Shown here: positions 1 to 7,878 of the stretch, one piece after another
Position numbering within the stretch: the first letter of the stretch is position 1
Layout of the letters: the number at the start of each line of letters is the position of its first letter
Notes under the pieces: generated by a model
The model's input: the letters and a program-made list of their open reading frames with translations, nothing else
Told to the model about the DNA's origin: nothing
Databases searched by the model: none
Position numbers and translations under genes: made by a program
NCBI GenBank assembly: GCA_002392275.1
Contig: DGGQ01000193.1
Span: 1 to 12,615, forward strand
Reading direction: 5' to 3'
From: Treponema sp. UBA3870
GTDB taxonomy: Bacteria; Spirochaetota; Spirochaetia; Treponematales; Treponemataceae
DNA length: 12,615 bases

Positions 1-1544
1 GCATTCATGGCAAGAAGATTTGTCTGGCTTGCGACATTTGTGATTGCGACGTTCGCATCCTGCAGGGCCTTTGACTGTGCCTCAATCTCCGCGACATGTG
101 CCGAAACCTTCTGCTGCTTTGATATTCCCTCGTTTGTGTTTTTTTCCAGATTTCCAAACGATGCCGCCATTTTTTCCACGCTGCTGTTCACCGAAGAAAT
201 GTTTCCAATCATCTGCTCCACCGCAACCGAAGCCTGTGCGACTCCGTGCGACTGCGTGTCAATCATGTGCTCCAGACTGTTGATGTTCTCCGCAATCTCC
301 GTTACTGCGGCGGAGGTCTGCGTAACGGAATTGGACTGGTGTTCAATCTGGCCGCCGACACTTTCGATGTTCGACAGAATCTCGGTGATGGAGCTTGCCG
401 TACTGTCAATGCTCTCCCGCAAATCGATTTTAACATTGGAAAGCTCGTCCTTTGAATTTTTGACATCCGAAACAATTCCATGCAGTTTGGCCATGAACTT
501 GTTGAATCCGTTGACCAAATCGCCAACCTCGTCCTTTGTGCTTGCGCTCAGCCTCTGCGTCAAATCAGCGTTGCCCTCGGCAATTCCGTTAACCGCCACA
601 TCGACAGTCTTTATTGGTTTTACAATTTTTGTTGAAATGAAAATGGAGACCAGTATCGCGGCAATGAGAGCCAGAATCGAAAGCGTGATGATGAGCGTCA
701 GGTTTTTGGTAAGCTGCGAGAAAATCTCCTTTGAACTTCCAACCGTCACCAGAATCCATCCGGCATCCTCGCTCACAATCTGCCCTGCAATATAATACCC
801 ATCTGGGGCATTGGTATCTATAAAAACCTTGCCACCGAACTTGGACTTGTATTTTGCAAGCGACTTGTATTCGTCAAAAAAATTCACGTTCAGAATTTTA
901 TTAAAATCATCGTTTGTAAGATAGTTTCCATCCGCGTCAATCAAAAACGACTGTCCGCGCTCCGAAAGTTTTATGTTCCTCACCATGTCGTTCAGCACGG
1001 AAAGTTTTATGTCCACGCCAACCGTTCCAGCAAAACTTCCATTCAGATGACGAACTCCGCTGCATATCGAAGTGACAAGCGACTGTGTTGGAATATCCAT
1101 GTAGGGCTCGGTAATGAAAAGCCCATTGTTGTCCCTTCCGTCTGTAAACCATTTGCGCGAATATTTGTCGTAAGAGGCATCCGGTGTCCAGCCGCCACTG
1201 TAGTAGAACTGACCGCCATCGCTCATCTGGATTTCGTCCGCATAGTATAGCGCGAGGATTGAAGGTTCGCCGTTTATGAGAGTCTGGAAATCGTCCTGAA
1301 GTTTTTTCAGCTCCAGCTCCGTGTTCATAACATGGTACGCGCTGTCCTTGACCAGACGCATGGGGGTATCCAGAAATGCCGCGACAGAAACAGATGCGGT
1401 CTCCATTTGGGCATTTGAAAGTAGCCCCACATTCGCCTTTACCTCAGAAATCTGTTGCCCCAGAATCGGGATTGAAATAATCAAAACCACCGCAAGAACC
1501 ATTGCGCTTGTGGCGGCGATGAGCTTAAACTTAATGCTTTTCAT
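1..1544 (-). CDS. Methyl-accepting chemotaxis protein with dCache sensor (3' end outside window)
   Basis: This is a transmembrane chemoreceptor controlling the CheA/CheW kinase. The frame is open for 514 codons from ATG at 1544-1542 to the window edge and stops just after the conserved SQTNLLAMN stretch, so the rest of the kinase-control hairpin is missing here. Visible parts are a first membrane helix (about residues 8-29), a periplasmic dCache domain (about 35-275), a second helix (about 281-304), HAMP (about 305-360) and the start of the signalling coiled coil. In the distal dCache module R130, W132, F133, Y148, D150 and D178 fit the known amino-acid-binding dCache pattern (RxWY...Y.D...D), with Phe replacing Tyr; amino-acid sensing is therefore inferred. 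GGAG lies 5 nt before the ATG. The gene is a close paralogue of its upstream neighbour, with the signalling half far more conserved than the distal sensor half. Confidence 0.93.
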   Translation of the reverse strand, partial: MKSIKFKLIAATSAMVLAVVLIISIPILGQQISEVKANVGLLSNAQMETASVSVAAFLDTPMRLVKDSAYHVMNTELELKKLQDDFQTLINGEPSILALYYADEIQMSDGGQFYYSGGWTPDASYDKYSRKWFTDGRDNNGLFITEPYMDIPTQSLVTSICSGVRHLNGSFAGTVGVDIKLSVLNDMVRNIKLSERGQSFLIDADGNYLTNDDFNKILNVNFFDEYKSLAKYKSKFGGKVFIDTNAPDGYYIAGQIVSEDAGWILVTVGSSKEIFSQLTKNLTLIITLSILALIAAILVSIFISTKIVKPIKTVDVAVNGIAEGNADLTQRLSASTKDEVGDLVNGFNKFMAKLHGIVSDVKNSKDELSNVKIDLRESIDSTASSITEILSNIESVGGQIEHQSNSVTQTSAAVTEIAENINSLEHMIDTQSHGVAQASVAVEQMIGNISSVNSSVEKMAASFGNLEKNTNEGISKQQKVSAHVAEIEAQSKALQDANVAITNVASQTNLLAMN

Positions 1545-1623
1545 AAAATCTCCAAATAAAAATGCCCACCATCCATTCTCAAAATCGGCAGGCACTTTTT
1601 AATTCTGTCAAGTTGATTCTTAA

Positions 1624-1652
1624 ATAATATCACACCATATACGCTTTTGCAA
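1624..1652 (-). promoter_or_regulatory. Sigma70-like promoter of the first chemoreceptor
   Basis: Read on the minus strand, TTGCAA (1652-1647) is followed by a 17-nt spacer and TATTAT (1629-1624). Each hexamer differs from consensus at one or two positions. It lies 80 bp before the chemoreceptor ATG, giving a leader of about 70 nt. A separate TTGACA closer to the gene (1606-1611 on the plus strand as TGTCAA) has no convincing -10 at the right distance. Confidence 0.55.
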
Positions 1653-1697
1653 CAAAAATTATCAACGACAATTCCGAAAATCATAATACGGACGAAG

Positions 1698-1822
1698 CCT
1701 GGTGGTAATCTCTGGAGACGCTTTGCCGTTTTGCCCGCAAACTTGGTAAACCGGCTTTCCGGGGTTTCATTGCTGCGCAAGCCGCACGCGGCCCCCTACA
1801 ATCCGGCGTAGAGACCACCGGG
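1698..1822. other. Self-complementary structured element between the chemoreceptor genes
   Basis: The outer arms pair: CCTGGTGGT (1698-1706) with ACCACCGGG (1814-1822), one G-T wobble. The helix continues as CTCT (1710-1713) with AGAG (1810-1813) after a 3-nt bulge. Inside are further short inverted repeats: TTTGC/GCAAA around 1731-1741, CCGG/CCGG at 1751-1762, and GGGG (1761-1764) facing CCCC (1792-1795) around a GC-rich GCCGC/GCGGC pair (1781-1792). No U-tract follows on either side, so this is not an ordinary terminator. It is more GC-rich than the surrounding spacer. It could be a dispersed intergenic repeat, a small RNA or a 3'-UTR structure of the chemoreceptor ending at 1831. I do not recognise the family. 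Confidence 0.4.
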
Positions 1823-1830
1823 ACCATGTT

Positions 1831-3906
1831 TTACACCCGGAACTGGTCTATCTGGTCGCCAATCCTGTTGATTGAGCCGGTCACTTTTGTCGAGATATGT
1901 GAAAGAAGCGCGCTCGTTTTGTTCATCTCCGATGCGCCGCAGGACATTTCGTCTATTCCATCCTTTATCACGTTTGTAGCGTCCTGCAGGTTCCTGATTT
2001 CCTCAAGGATTGCCCGGTTTCCCACCGCCATTTCGTGCGACGCATTTTTTACCTCAAGCGTGCTGTCGTTCATCATCTTGAGAGCATCCACAATCTGACG
2101 GGAGCCTTCCTTCTGTTCCTTCATGGCCGAGTTTATCTGGTTTACAAGCTGGTCTGTCTGTGAGATTTTTTCACCGACACCCGCAAAACTTTCGGAACTT
2201 TCCCGCGCAGCAAGAACCACAGCCTCAATGGACTCCCCGATTTTGTGAAGCTCCTCGCTTATCTTGTGGGACTCCGCCGCAGAAGTTTCAGACAGCTTCC
2301 TGATTTCGTCCGCGACAACAGAGAATCCTTTTCCTGCTTCCCCGGCGTGCGCAGCCTCGATAGCAGCATTCATTGCAAGAAGGTTTGTCTGGCTCGCAAC
2401 ATTGGTGATTGCAACGTTCGCATCCTGCAAAGCCTTGGACTGGGCCTCAATCTCGGCGACATGGGCAGAAACCCTCTGCTGCTTCGATATTCCCTCTGTA
2501 GCCGTCTTCTCCAGATTTTCAAACGACGCAGCCATCTTTTCAACGCTTCCGTTCACCGCCGAAATGTTTCCAATCATCTGCTCCACTGCTACGGAAGCCT
2601 GCGAGACTCCGTTGGACTGCGTTTCAATCATCCGTTCCAGACTGTTGATGTTTTCGGCAATCTCCGCTACCGCAGCCGATGTCTGTGAAACCGAGTTCGA
2701 CTGGTGCGCGACCTGTGCCCCAACGCTCTCTATGTTCGCCAGAATCTCCGTGATGGAGCTTGCCGTGCTGTCCAGACTTTCCTGCAAATCAATTTTTGCA
2801 CTGGAGAGGTCGTCCTTTGAATTCTTTACGTCCGAGACAATTCCGTGCAGCTTTCCCATGAACTTGTTGAATCCGTTCACAAGGTTTCCAACCTCGTCAT
2901 CCGTGCTTGACTTCAGCCTGTGGGTCAGGTCGGCGTTTCCCTCCGCAATATTGTTGACCGCATCGTCCACTGATTTTATCGGTCTGACAATCTTTGAAGA
3001 AATCAATACGGAAAGGAGGATTGAGACCACAAGACCAACCACCGCCATCAGCCCTATGAAAAGAATGTTGCGGCTCAGCGACCTGTAAAGCTCCTTTGAT
3101 TTTCCGACGGTAACCATAATCCATCCGGCATCCTCGCTCACAATCCTGCCCGCAATGTAGTAGCCTCCCGGCGCCCTGGTGTCTATGAACACATCTTTCC
3201 CAAGCTTGGACTTGTAGGAAGCGAGATTTTTGAAGTCGTCATAAAAATTTGTGGTCTGGATTTTTTCAAAATCGTCGTTCGTGAGGTACAGTCCGTTTGC
3301 GTCTATCAAAAATGTTTTTCCGTCGTCGGTAAGTTTTTTGCCGCGAATCATGTTGTTGAGTTCGCTCAGGAAAATGTCAATCGCCACCACACCGCGGAAC
3401 TCACCATTGTCCCTTGCGGCACAGGCTATGGTCGTTACAAGGGACTTCGTATCAAAATCAATATACGGCTCCGTTATAATCACCCGGTCGGATTTTTTTG
3501 CTGCCATAAACCAGTCGCGCGTTTCTTTGTCGTAATCGTTGTCTGGAAACCATCCGTCGCTGGAGTAAACCATTCCGCCCGCGCTGATTGGAATTGGGTC
3601 CGCATAGTAGAGGCAGTAGAGTGACGGGATATGCTTTATCACGTTCTCGAAATCTTTCTGCGTCCGCTCCAGCTCAAGATTTGCCCTGGTGACGTGCATG
3701 GCCATGTCCTCAACTATTGTTTCCGGTTTGTAGAAAAAAGAGTCTATGGAATCAGCCGTTGAGGAAATCTGGCTCTCCGCACTCTCCATGATGTTCTGCC
3801 GCAACACGTTATGCTGGTTTGCGAGCGTGGGGATGGCAACAATCAGGATTGCCGAGAGAATCATGCTTCCCGTTGCGAGAATGAGTTTGGCCTTTATGCT
3901 TTTCAT
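1831..3906 (-). CDS. Methyl-accepting chemotaxis protein with dCache sensor (complete, 691 aa)
   Basis: This is a full-length transmembrane chemoreceptor. Order: first membrane helix (about residues 8-29), periplasmic dCache domain (about 35-275), second helix (about 281-304), HAMP (about 305-360) and the MCP signalling hairpin (about 400-670), with the tip around VVADEIRKL at 530-538. R130, W132, F133, Y148, D150 and D177 match the amino-acid-binding dCache pattern except Phe for Tyr, so an amino-acid ligand is a reasonable inference. The C-terminus is DQFRV, so no NWETF-type CheR/CheB tethering pentapeptide is present. I chose ATG at 3906-3904 because GGAGG sits 4 nt upstream and the resulting MKSIKAKL matches its paralogue. 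The frame is open 25 codons further upstream, but without a ribosome-binding site. A promoter and the oppA terminator lie upstream, so it is probably transcribed on its own. Confidence 0.96.
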   Translation of the reverse strand: MKSIKAKLILATGSMILSAILIVAIPTLANQHNVLRQNIMESAESQISSTADSIDSFFYKPETIVEDMAMHVTRANLELERTQKDFENVIKHIPSLYCLYYADPIPISAGGMVYSSDGWFPDNDYDKETRDWFMAAKKSDRVIITEPYIDFDTKSLVTTIACAARDNGEFRGVVAIDIFLSELNNMIRGKKLTDDGKTFLIDANGLYLTNDDFEKIQTTNFYDDFKNLASYKSKLGKDVFIDTRAPGGYYIAGRIVSEDAGWIMVTVGKSKELYRSLSRNILFIGLMAVVGLVVSILLSVLISSKIVRPIKSVDDAVNNIAEGNADLTHRLKSSTDDEVGNLVNGFNKFMGKLHGIVSDVKNSKDDLSSAKIDLQESLDSTASSITEILANIESVGAQVAHQSNSVSQTSAAVAEIAENINSLERMIETQSNGVSQASVAVEQMIGNISAVNGSVEKMAASFENLEKTATEGISKQQRVSAHVAEIEAQSKALQDANVAITNVASQTNLLAMNAAIEAAHAGEAGKGFSVVADEIRKLSETSAAESHKISEELHKIGESIEAVVLAARESSESFAGVGEKISQTDQLVNQINSAMKEQKEGSRQIVDALKMMNDSTLEVKNASHEMAVGNRAILEEIRNLQDATNVIKDGIDEMSCGASEMNKTSALLSHISTKVTGSINRIGDQIDQFRV

Positions 3907-3996
3907 AGAACCTCCAGGAGATTTACAGCCGGTTTGCAATGGACACAGTTTTTTGCAAAGCACTTGGAATGGGCGTACCAATTTTTATGGTAAAAA

Positions 3997-4025
3997 ATTA
4001 TACCACGGTTTATGTTTTTTTACAA
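3997..4025 (-). promoter_or_regulatory. Sigma70-like promoter of the second chemoreceptor
   Basis: On the minus strand, TTGTAA (4025-4020), a 17-nt spacer and a perfect TATAAT (4002-3997) stand about 90 bp before the chemoreceptor start. It lies just past the oppA terminator, which supports independent transcription of the chemoreceptor. Confidence 0.7.
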
Positions 4026-4046
4026 ATGGAAACCTGCTCCGTGGAC

Positions 4047-4081
4047 AAAAAAAATCCGCCCGGATGGATGGACCAGGCGGA
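4047..4081 (-). terminator. Rho-independent terminator of the opp operon
   Basis: On the minus strand TCCGCCTGG (4081-4073) pairs with CCGGGCGGA (4063-4055), nine pairs with one G-U, around a 9-nt loop, followed by eight Ts (4054-4047). It begins 36 bp after the oppA stop codon and separates the transporter operon from the chemoreceptor. Confidence 0.9.
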
Positions 4082-4116
4082 CGGACTTTCTTGCAAAATC
4101 AGTTTGCAGGATTTTT

Positions 4117-5757
4117 CTACTCAAGCTTTCCGTACATGAAGTACCAGTAGCCGTAAGGTGAGTGCCATGTGTTCTTCAGGTTGCTCTTCTGCATCCAGAA
4201 GTCGTTGTAGTATGCGACAGGAGCCATTGCGGCATCGTTCAGGAGAACCTGCTCGGCCTTGTGCATCCAGTCGTAGTGCGCGGCGACATCGGTTGCCTTT
4301 CTTGCGTTGTCAACGGCGGCATCGAATTCCTTTGAAGAATACTTTCCGTCGTTGTTTCCGTTTCCGGTCTCGAAGAGGTTGACCATGTTTGAAGGATCAT
4401 CCCAGTCATATACCCATCCGTTGCGGGCCACGTCAAAGTTTCCTGCGCGTCTGTCGGCTGTGAATGTCTTCCACTCCTGGATGTTCACAGTCATCTTGAC
4501 ACCAAGCTCTCCCCATGCTGACTGGAGATACTCTGCGACTGCCTTGTGGTATCCAGAGTCGTTTGTCATGTACTCGACTACAGGGAATCCCTCGCCGTTC
4601 GGATATCCAGCTTCGGCAAGGAGTTTCTTTGCTTTCTCAAGGTCTGCTGCGTAGTTGCTTGTGTTGAAGTGCGGTCCGTAGGTCTTGTTTGTGACGTTCT
4701 GGAATGATGAGGCTGGAGCTGCGTCAGATACACCTGGTCCTACAAAGTTGTCGGCAGGAGAATAGGTTCCTGTCATGACTGTGTTTGCGACATATCCACG
4801 GTCGATTGCAAGTGAAAGTGCCTCGCGTACCTTTGAGTTGTTGAAAGGAGCCTTCTGTGTGTTGAAAGAGATGTAGTAGGTTCCCATGATTGGCTCAAGA
4901 TGGAACTCGCTGTTTCCGCGCAGGGATGGAATCTCCTCGGTTGGAACGTCCTTGATCATCTGGATTTCGTTCTGGTTGTACGCTGTGTAAGATGTGTTCG
5001 CATCCTCAATCAAGTGCCACACGATTTTGTCGAAAGTGATGTTGGCTGCGTCCCAGTAGTTCGGATTCTTCTTGAAAACAATCTGTGAGCCGTCGGTGAA
5101 TTCCTCCATGTAGTAAGGTCCGTTGGTGATGTATGTCTTTGGATTTACAGCCCATCCGTCTCCGGCAGCGTCGATTGTAGCTTTCTGGACTGGAACAAGG
5201 ACTGCGAATGCGGCAATCTTGTCAAAGAAGATGCAGGGGCTTGAAAGATGGACGACGAATGTGTTTGCATCTGGAGCCTCAACGCCAAGCTTGTCCAAAT
5301 CACCTGCTGAAGCCTCGTCAAAACCTACGACAAGGTTCAGAAGATCGTATCCGTAAGGAGCGGCTGTGTTTGGATCTGCAACGCGCTTCCATGAGTAGAC
5401 GAAGTCGTTTGCTGTAAGGGCAGAACCGTCGGACCACTTGAGTCCATTGCGCAGATGGAAAGTCCATGTGAGACCGTCGCTTGACTGTTCCCATTTTTCC
5501 GCAAGACCTGCGACCACATTGTTGTTGCGGTCAAACTTCAGAAGACCTTCGAACGCATGGAGAATCATGTTCGCTCCATCAACGGCAGAGTTCAGTGCCG
5601 GGTCGATTGTCTCAGGGGATGGTCCAACCTGAACGTGTAATACAGAGCCAGATGTGGCGGCTTTGGAAGAAGATGAGTCCTTCTTTCCATTGCAAGCGAC
5701 AAACGAAAGGCTCGCCAAAGCAATAACAGAAACCAACGCAGTCAGTTTCAACTTCAT
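4117..5757 (-). CDS. oppA: Oligopeptide ABC transporter, substrate-binding lipoprotein
   Basis: This is a family 5 extracytoplasmic solute-binding protein (546 aa, normal length) that captures peptides and delivers them to the OppBC permease. The N-terminus is a lipoprotein signal: MKLK, a hydrophobic stretch, then SFVAC with the lipidated cysteine at C22, followed by a Ser/Lys-rich linker. Phe at -3 departs from the strict lipobox but fits looser spirochetal ones. Family hallmarks are PETIDPALNS (48-57), the GLAEKWE...WTFHLR block (84-103) and NDFVYSWKR (117-125). A strong AGGAGGT lies 6 nt before the ATG. It is the last gene of the operon, 70 bp after oppF, and a terminator follows. Peptide rather than nickel or sugar binding is inferred from its neighbours; oligopeptide and dipeptide binding cannot be separated by sequence alone. 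Confidence 0.95.
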   Translation of the reverse strand: MKLKLTALVSVIALASLSFVACNGKKDSSSSKAATSGSVLHVQVGPSPETIDPALNSAVDGANMILHAFEGLLKFDRNNNVVAGLAEKWEQSSDGLTWTFHLRNGLKWSDGSALTANDFVYSWKRVADPNTAAPYGYDLLNLVVGFDEASAGDLDKLGVEAPDANTFVVHLSSPCIFFDKIAAFAVLVPVQKATIDAAGDGWAVNPKTYITNGPYYMEEFTDGSQIVFKKNPNYWDAANITFDKIVWHLIEDANTSYTAYNQNEIQMIKDVPTEEIPSLRGNSEFHLEPIMGTYYISFNTQKAPFNNSKVREALSLAIDRGYVANTVMTGTYSPADNFVGPGVSDAAPASSFQNVTNKTYGPHFNTSNYAADLEKAKKLLAEAGYPNGEGFPVVEYMTNDSGYHKAVAEYLQSAWGELGVKMTVNIQEWKTFTADRRAGNFDVARNGWVYDWDDPSNMVNLFETGNGNNDGKYSSKEFDAAVDNARKATDVAAHYDWMHKAEQVLLNDAAMAPVAYYNDFWMQKSNLKNTWHSPYGYWYFMYGKLE

Positions 5758-5769
5758 ATAATTACCTCC

Positions 5770-5802
5770 TGGGATGTCCAGCAGAAAAGCCGGGCATTCC
5801 CA
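5770..5802 (-). promoter_or_regulatory. Stem-loop in the oppF-oppA gap, adjoining the oppA ribosome-binding site
   Basis: On the minus strand an imperfect stem of roughly ten pairs (5802-5789 with 5782-5770, one bulge, one mismatch, one G-U) encloses a 6-nt loop and ends at the AGGAGGT of oppA. A 14-bp perfect AT palindrome (5803-5816) adjoins it on the oppF side. No T-run follows, so it is not a standard terminator. Possible roles are mRNA processing or stabilisation, to raise binding-protein output over the membrane components. No convincing promoter was found in this gap. Confidence 0.4.
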
Positions 5803-5827
5803 ATTTTAATTAAAATCTTCTATAAAA

Positions 5828-6805
5828 TTAGTTCAGTTTTTCCAGATGATGACATGCAGCGAAGTGTCCCGGTCCAATTTCCTTGAACTCAGGATTCTCG
5901 GCGGCACATTTTTCGTCTGCATAGGGGCATCTGGTCCTGAACGGGCATCCGCTTGGTGGATTCAGCGGAGAAGGAACGTCCCCCTCCAAAACAATTCTCT
6001 TGTTCGCGCGCGCGGTCTTTGGGTCCGCAATTGGAACAGCCGAAATAAGTGAGCGCGTGTATGGATGCGCGGAATGAAAAATCAGCTCGTCGGCCTCAGC
6101 CATCTCAACCATGTGCCCAAGATACATGACTCCGATTCTGCTTGAAATGTGGTTTACAACCGAAAGGTCGTGCGCAATGAAAAGATAGGTCAGCCCCATC
6201 TGCTTCTGCAAATCCTCAAACATGTTCACAACCTGGGCCTGGATTGAAACATCCAATGCGGAAACCGGTTCGTCGCAGACTATGAACTGTGGATTTACCG
6301 CAAGTGCTCGCGCAATTCCAATCCTCTGCCTCTGTCCGCCGGAAAACTCATGCGGATAGCGGTTTGCATGTTCGCTGTTCAGTCCGACGGTTGAAAGCAG
6401 TGACAGAATCTTTTCGCGTCTTTCGGCCTTGTTTGAATATAGCTTGTGTATGTCCAGCGCCTCACCGATTATGTCGCCAACGGTCATTCTTGGGTCGAGC
6501 GATGCGTAGGGGTCCTGGAATACAATCTGCATCTTTCTGCGGTAGGGGAGCATGTCCGCCTTGATTTTCTTTTCGCTGTCAAAAATCACGTTGCCGTCGT
6601 AAACTATTTTTCCGGCTGTCGGTTCGGTGATTCTGAGAATGGAGCGTCCGGTCGTTGTTTTCCCGCATCCAGATTCGCCAACAAGACCAAAAGTTTCTCC
6701 CTTGTTGATAAAGAAACTCACATCGTCAACGGCCTTCACAAATCTACCGCCGCCAGCAGGGAAATACTGCTTTAGATGTTCTATTTCAAGAAGCTTTTCG
6801 CTCAT
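5828..6805 (-). CDS. oppF: Oligopeptide ABC transporter, ATPase subunit OppF
   Basis: This cytoplasmic ATPase pairs with OppD to power peptide import (325 aa). Walker A GESGCGKTT is at 43-51, the Q-loop at Q97, signature SGGQ at 155-158, Walker B with D178-E179, and the H-loop at H212. The C-terminal oligopeptide-ATPase extension carries C287-x5-C293-x6-C300 and C318, the cysteine motif of this family; related dipeptide ATPases are reported to bind a 4Fe-4S cluster there, as I recall. The ATG overlaps the oppD stop codon by 4 bp (ATGA), indicating translational coupling, and GGAGG lies 6 nt upstream. The F assignment over D rests on gene order and the shorter length. Confidence 0.95.
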   Translation of the reverse strand: MSEKLLEIEHLKQYFPAGGGRFVKAVDDVSFFINKGETFGLVGESGCGKTTTGRSILRITEPTAGKIVYDGNVIFDSEKKIKADMLPYRRKMQIVFQDPYASLDPRMTVGDIIGEALDIHKLYSNKAERREKILSLLSTVGLNSEHANRYPHEFSGGQRQRIGIARALAVNPQFIVCDEPVSALDVSIQAQVVNMFEDLQKQMGLTYLFIAHDLSVVNHISSRIGVMYLGHMVEMAEADELIFHSAHPYTRSLISAVPIADPKTARANKRIVLEGDVPSPLNPPSGCPFRTRCPYADEKCAAENPEFKEIGPGHFAACHHLEKLN

Positions 6806-7854
6806 GATTTACCTCCGCCAACAACTGCATCCGCGCTTCCAAGCATGGCCGCCTTTTGTTCAAGCCAGCATCTTCCATAGTGAACGTTGTCGCCCACCGC
6901 GGAACCACCAAGTGACTCGTATTCGTTTCTCACCGGCGGTTTTTCAAGGCATATCTTCATACAGTTGGAGCATCTTGGGGCAAAGCAGCAACCCTTCGGC
7001 CTGTTCAGCAAATCCACCGGCTGACCTTCAATCGGGACAAGACGTGAGTAGTCCTTTTCGTGGAACTTTGGAATTGAGCGCAGAAGTCCTCTGGTGTACT
7101 CGTGCTGTGGATTATAGAAGATGTCGTCGGTGGTTCCGTATTCAACAATCTCACCGGCATACATTACGGCAATATGGTCGCACATTGAGGCAACAACACC
7201 AAGGTCGTGCGTAATCATTATGATTCCCATGCCCAGCTTTTTTTTCAAATCCTGCATCAGTTCCAGAATCTGCGCCTGGATTGTTACGTCGAGGGCCGTG
7301 GTCGGTTCGTCCGCAATCAAAAGTTTCGGCTCACATGCAAGGGCAATCGCAATCATCACGCGCTGTCGCATACCGCCGGAAAGTTCATGCGGATACTGCT
7401 TGAGTCGTTTGTCCGGCTCGTTGATTCCAACCAGAGTTAAAAGTTCCCTTGCCCTGGCCTTTGCTTCTTTTCCTTTTTTGTCCGTGTGGAGCTTGATTGC
7501 CTCCTCAATCTGGTTTCCGATTGTCCAGACCGGATTCAGTGAAGTCATCGGGTCCTGGAAGATTATGCTGACCTCTTTTCCACGGATTTTGCGAAGCTCC
7601 TTTTCGCTCATCTGGTCGATTCTGTGTCCGTTGAAAGTGATTGTGCCGCCGGTGACTTTTCCGTTTTCGGCGTTCAGACCCATGACCGAGTATGCCGTGA
7701 CAGATTTTCCGCTTCCCGACTCACCGACAATGCCAAGGACTTCTCCCTCTTTCATGTGGATTGTCACGTCGTTCAGTGCCCGGACTTCTCCTGCGGGAGT
7801 AAAAAATGAAAGTTTTTCGTGCTGTATGTCAACCAAGTATTCGTTTTCTGCCAT
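6802..7854 (-). CDS. oppD: Oligopeptide ABC transporter, ATPase subunit OppD
   Basis: This is the second cytoplasmic ATPase of the importer (350 aa from the chosen start). Walker A GESGSGKS is at 44-51, the Q-loop at Q100, signature LSGGM at 158-162, Walker B with D182-E183, and the H-loop at H216. The LSGGM variant with MRQRVMIA is typical of OppD/DppD. The C-terminal extension has C289/C290, C295, C298, C302 and C329, containing the same Cx5Cx6C spacing as OppF plus extra cysteines. I start at ATG 7854-7852 because GGAG lies 6 nt before it. An in-frame ATG at 7872 would add six residues but has only a poor ribosome-binding site and lies 6 nt from the oppC stop. The stop overlaps the oppF start. 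Confidence 0.94.
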   Translation of the reverse strand: MAENEYLVDIQHEKLSFFTPAGEVRALNDVTIHMKEGEVLGIVGESGSGKSVTAYSVMGLNAENGKVTGGTITFNGHRIDQMSEKELRKIRGKEVSIIFQDPMTSLNPVWTIGNQIEEAIKLHTDKKGKEAKARARELLTLVGINEPDKRLKQYPHELSGGMRQRVMIAIALACEPKLLIADEPTTALDVTIQAQILELMQDLKKKLGMGIIMITHDLGVVASMCDHIAVMYAGEIVEYGTTDDIFYNPQHEYTRGLLRSIPKFHEKDYSRLVPIEGQPVDLLNRPKGCCFAPRCSNCMKICLEKPPVRNEYESLGGSAVGDNVHYGRCWLEQKAAMLGSADAVVGGGKS

Positions 7855-7878
7855 GTTTTTCTCCAAATCCATTCCGGC

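Noticed and set aside
1600..1611. TTGACA-like site close to the first chemoreceptor as its promoter
   Set aside because: There is no acceptable -10 hexamer 16-18 nt downstream; the upstream TTGCAA/TATTAT pair is much better.
1541..1780. Minus-strand 79-codon frame upstream of the first chemoreceptor
   Set aside because: It covers the promoter and part of the structured element, has no ribosome-binding site and overlaps the receptor start. It is more likely an accident of a structured or repeated sequence.
2264..3088. Plus-strand 274-codon open frame
   Set aside because: It lies antisense to the second chemoreceptor in a complementary frame. It is serine/phenylalanine-rich without recognisable domains, and a similar shadow occurs opposite the first receptor (7-795).
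3907..3981. Longer 716-aa start for the second chemoreceptor
   Set aside because: The extra 25 residues lack a ribosome-binding site and would displace the membrane helix from the N-terminus. The paralogue starts at the equivalent of 3906.
5803..5816. AT palindrome after oppF as an intrinsic terminator
   Set aside because: It is a short, pure AT stem without a GC-rich part or a following T-run, and oppA downstream has no convincing promoter of its own.
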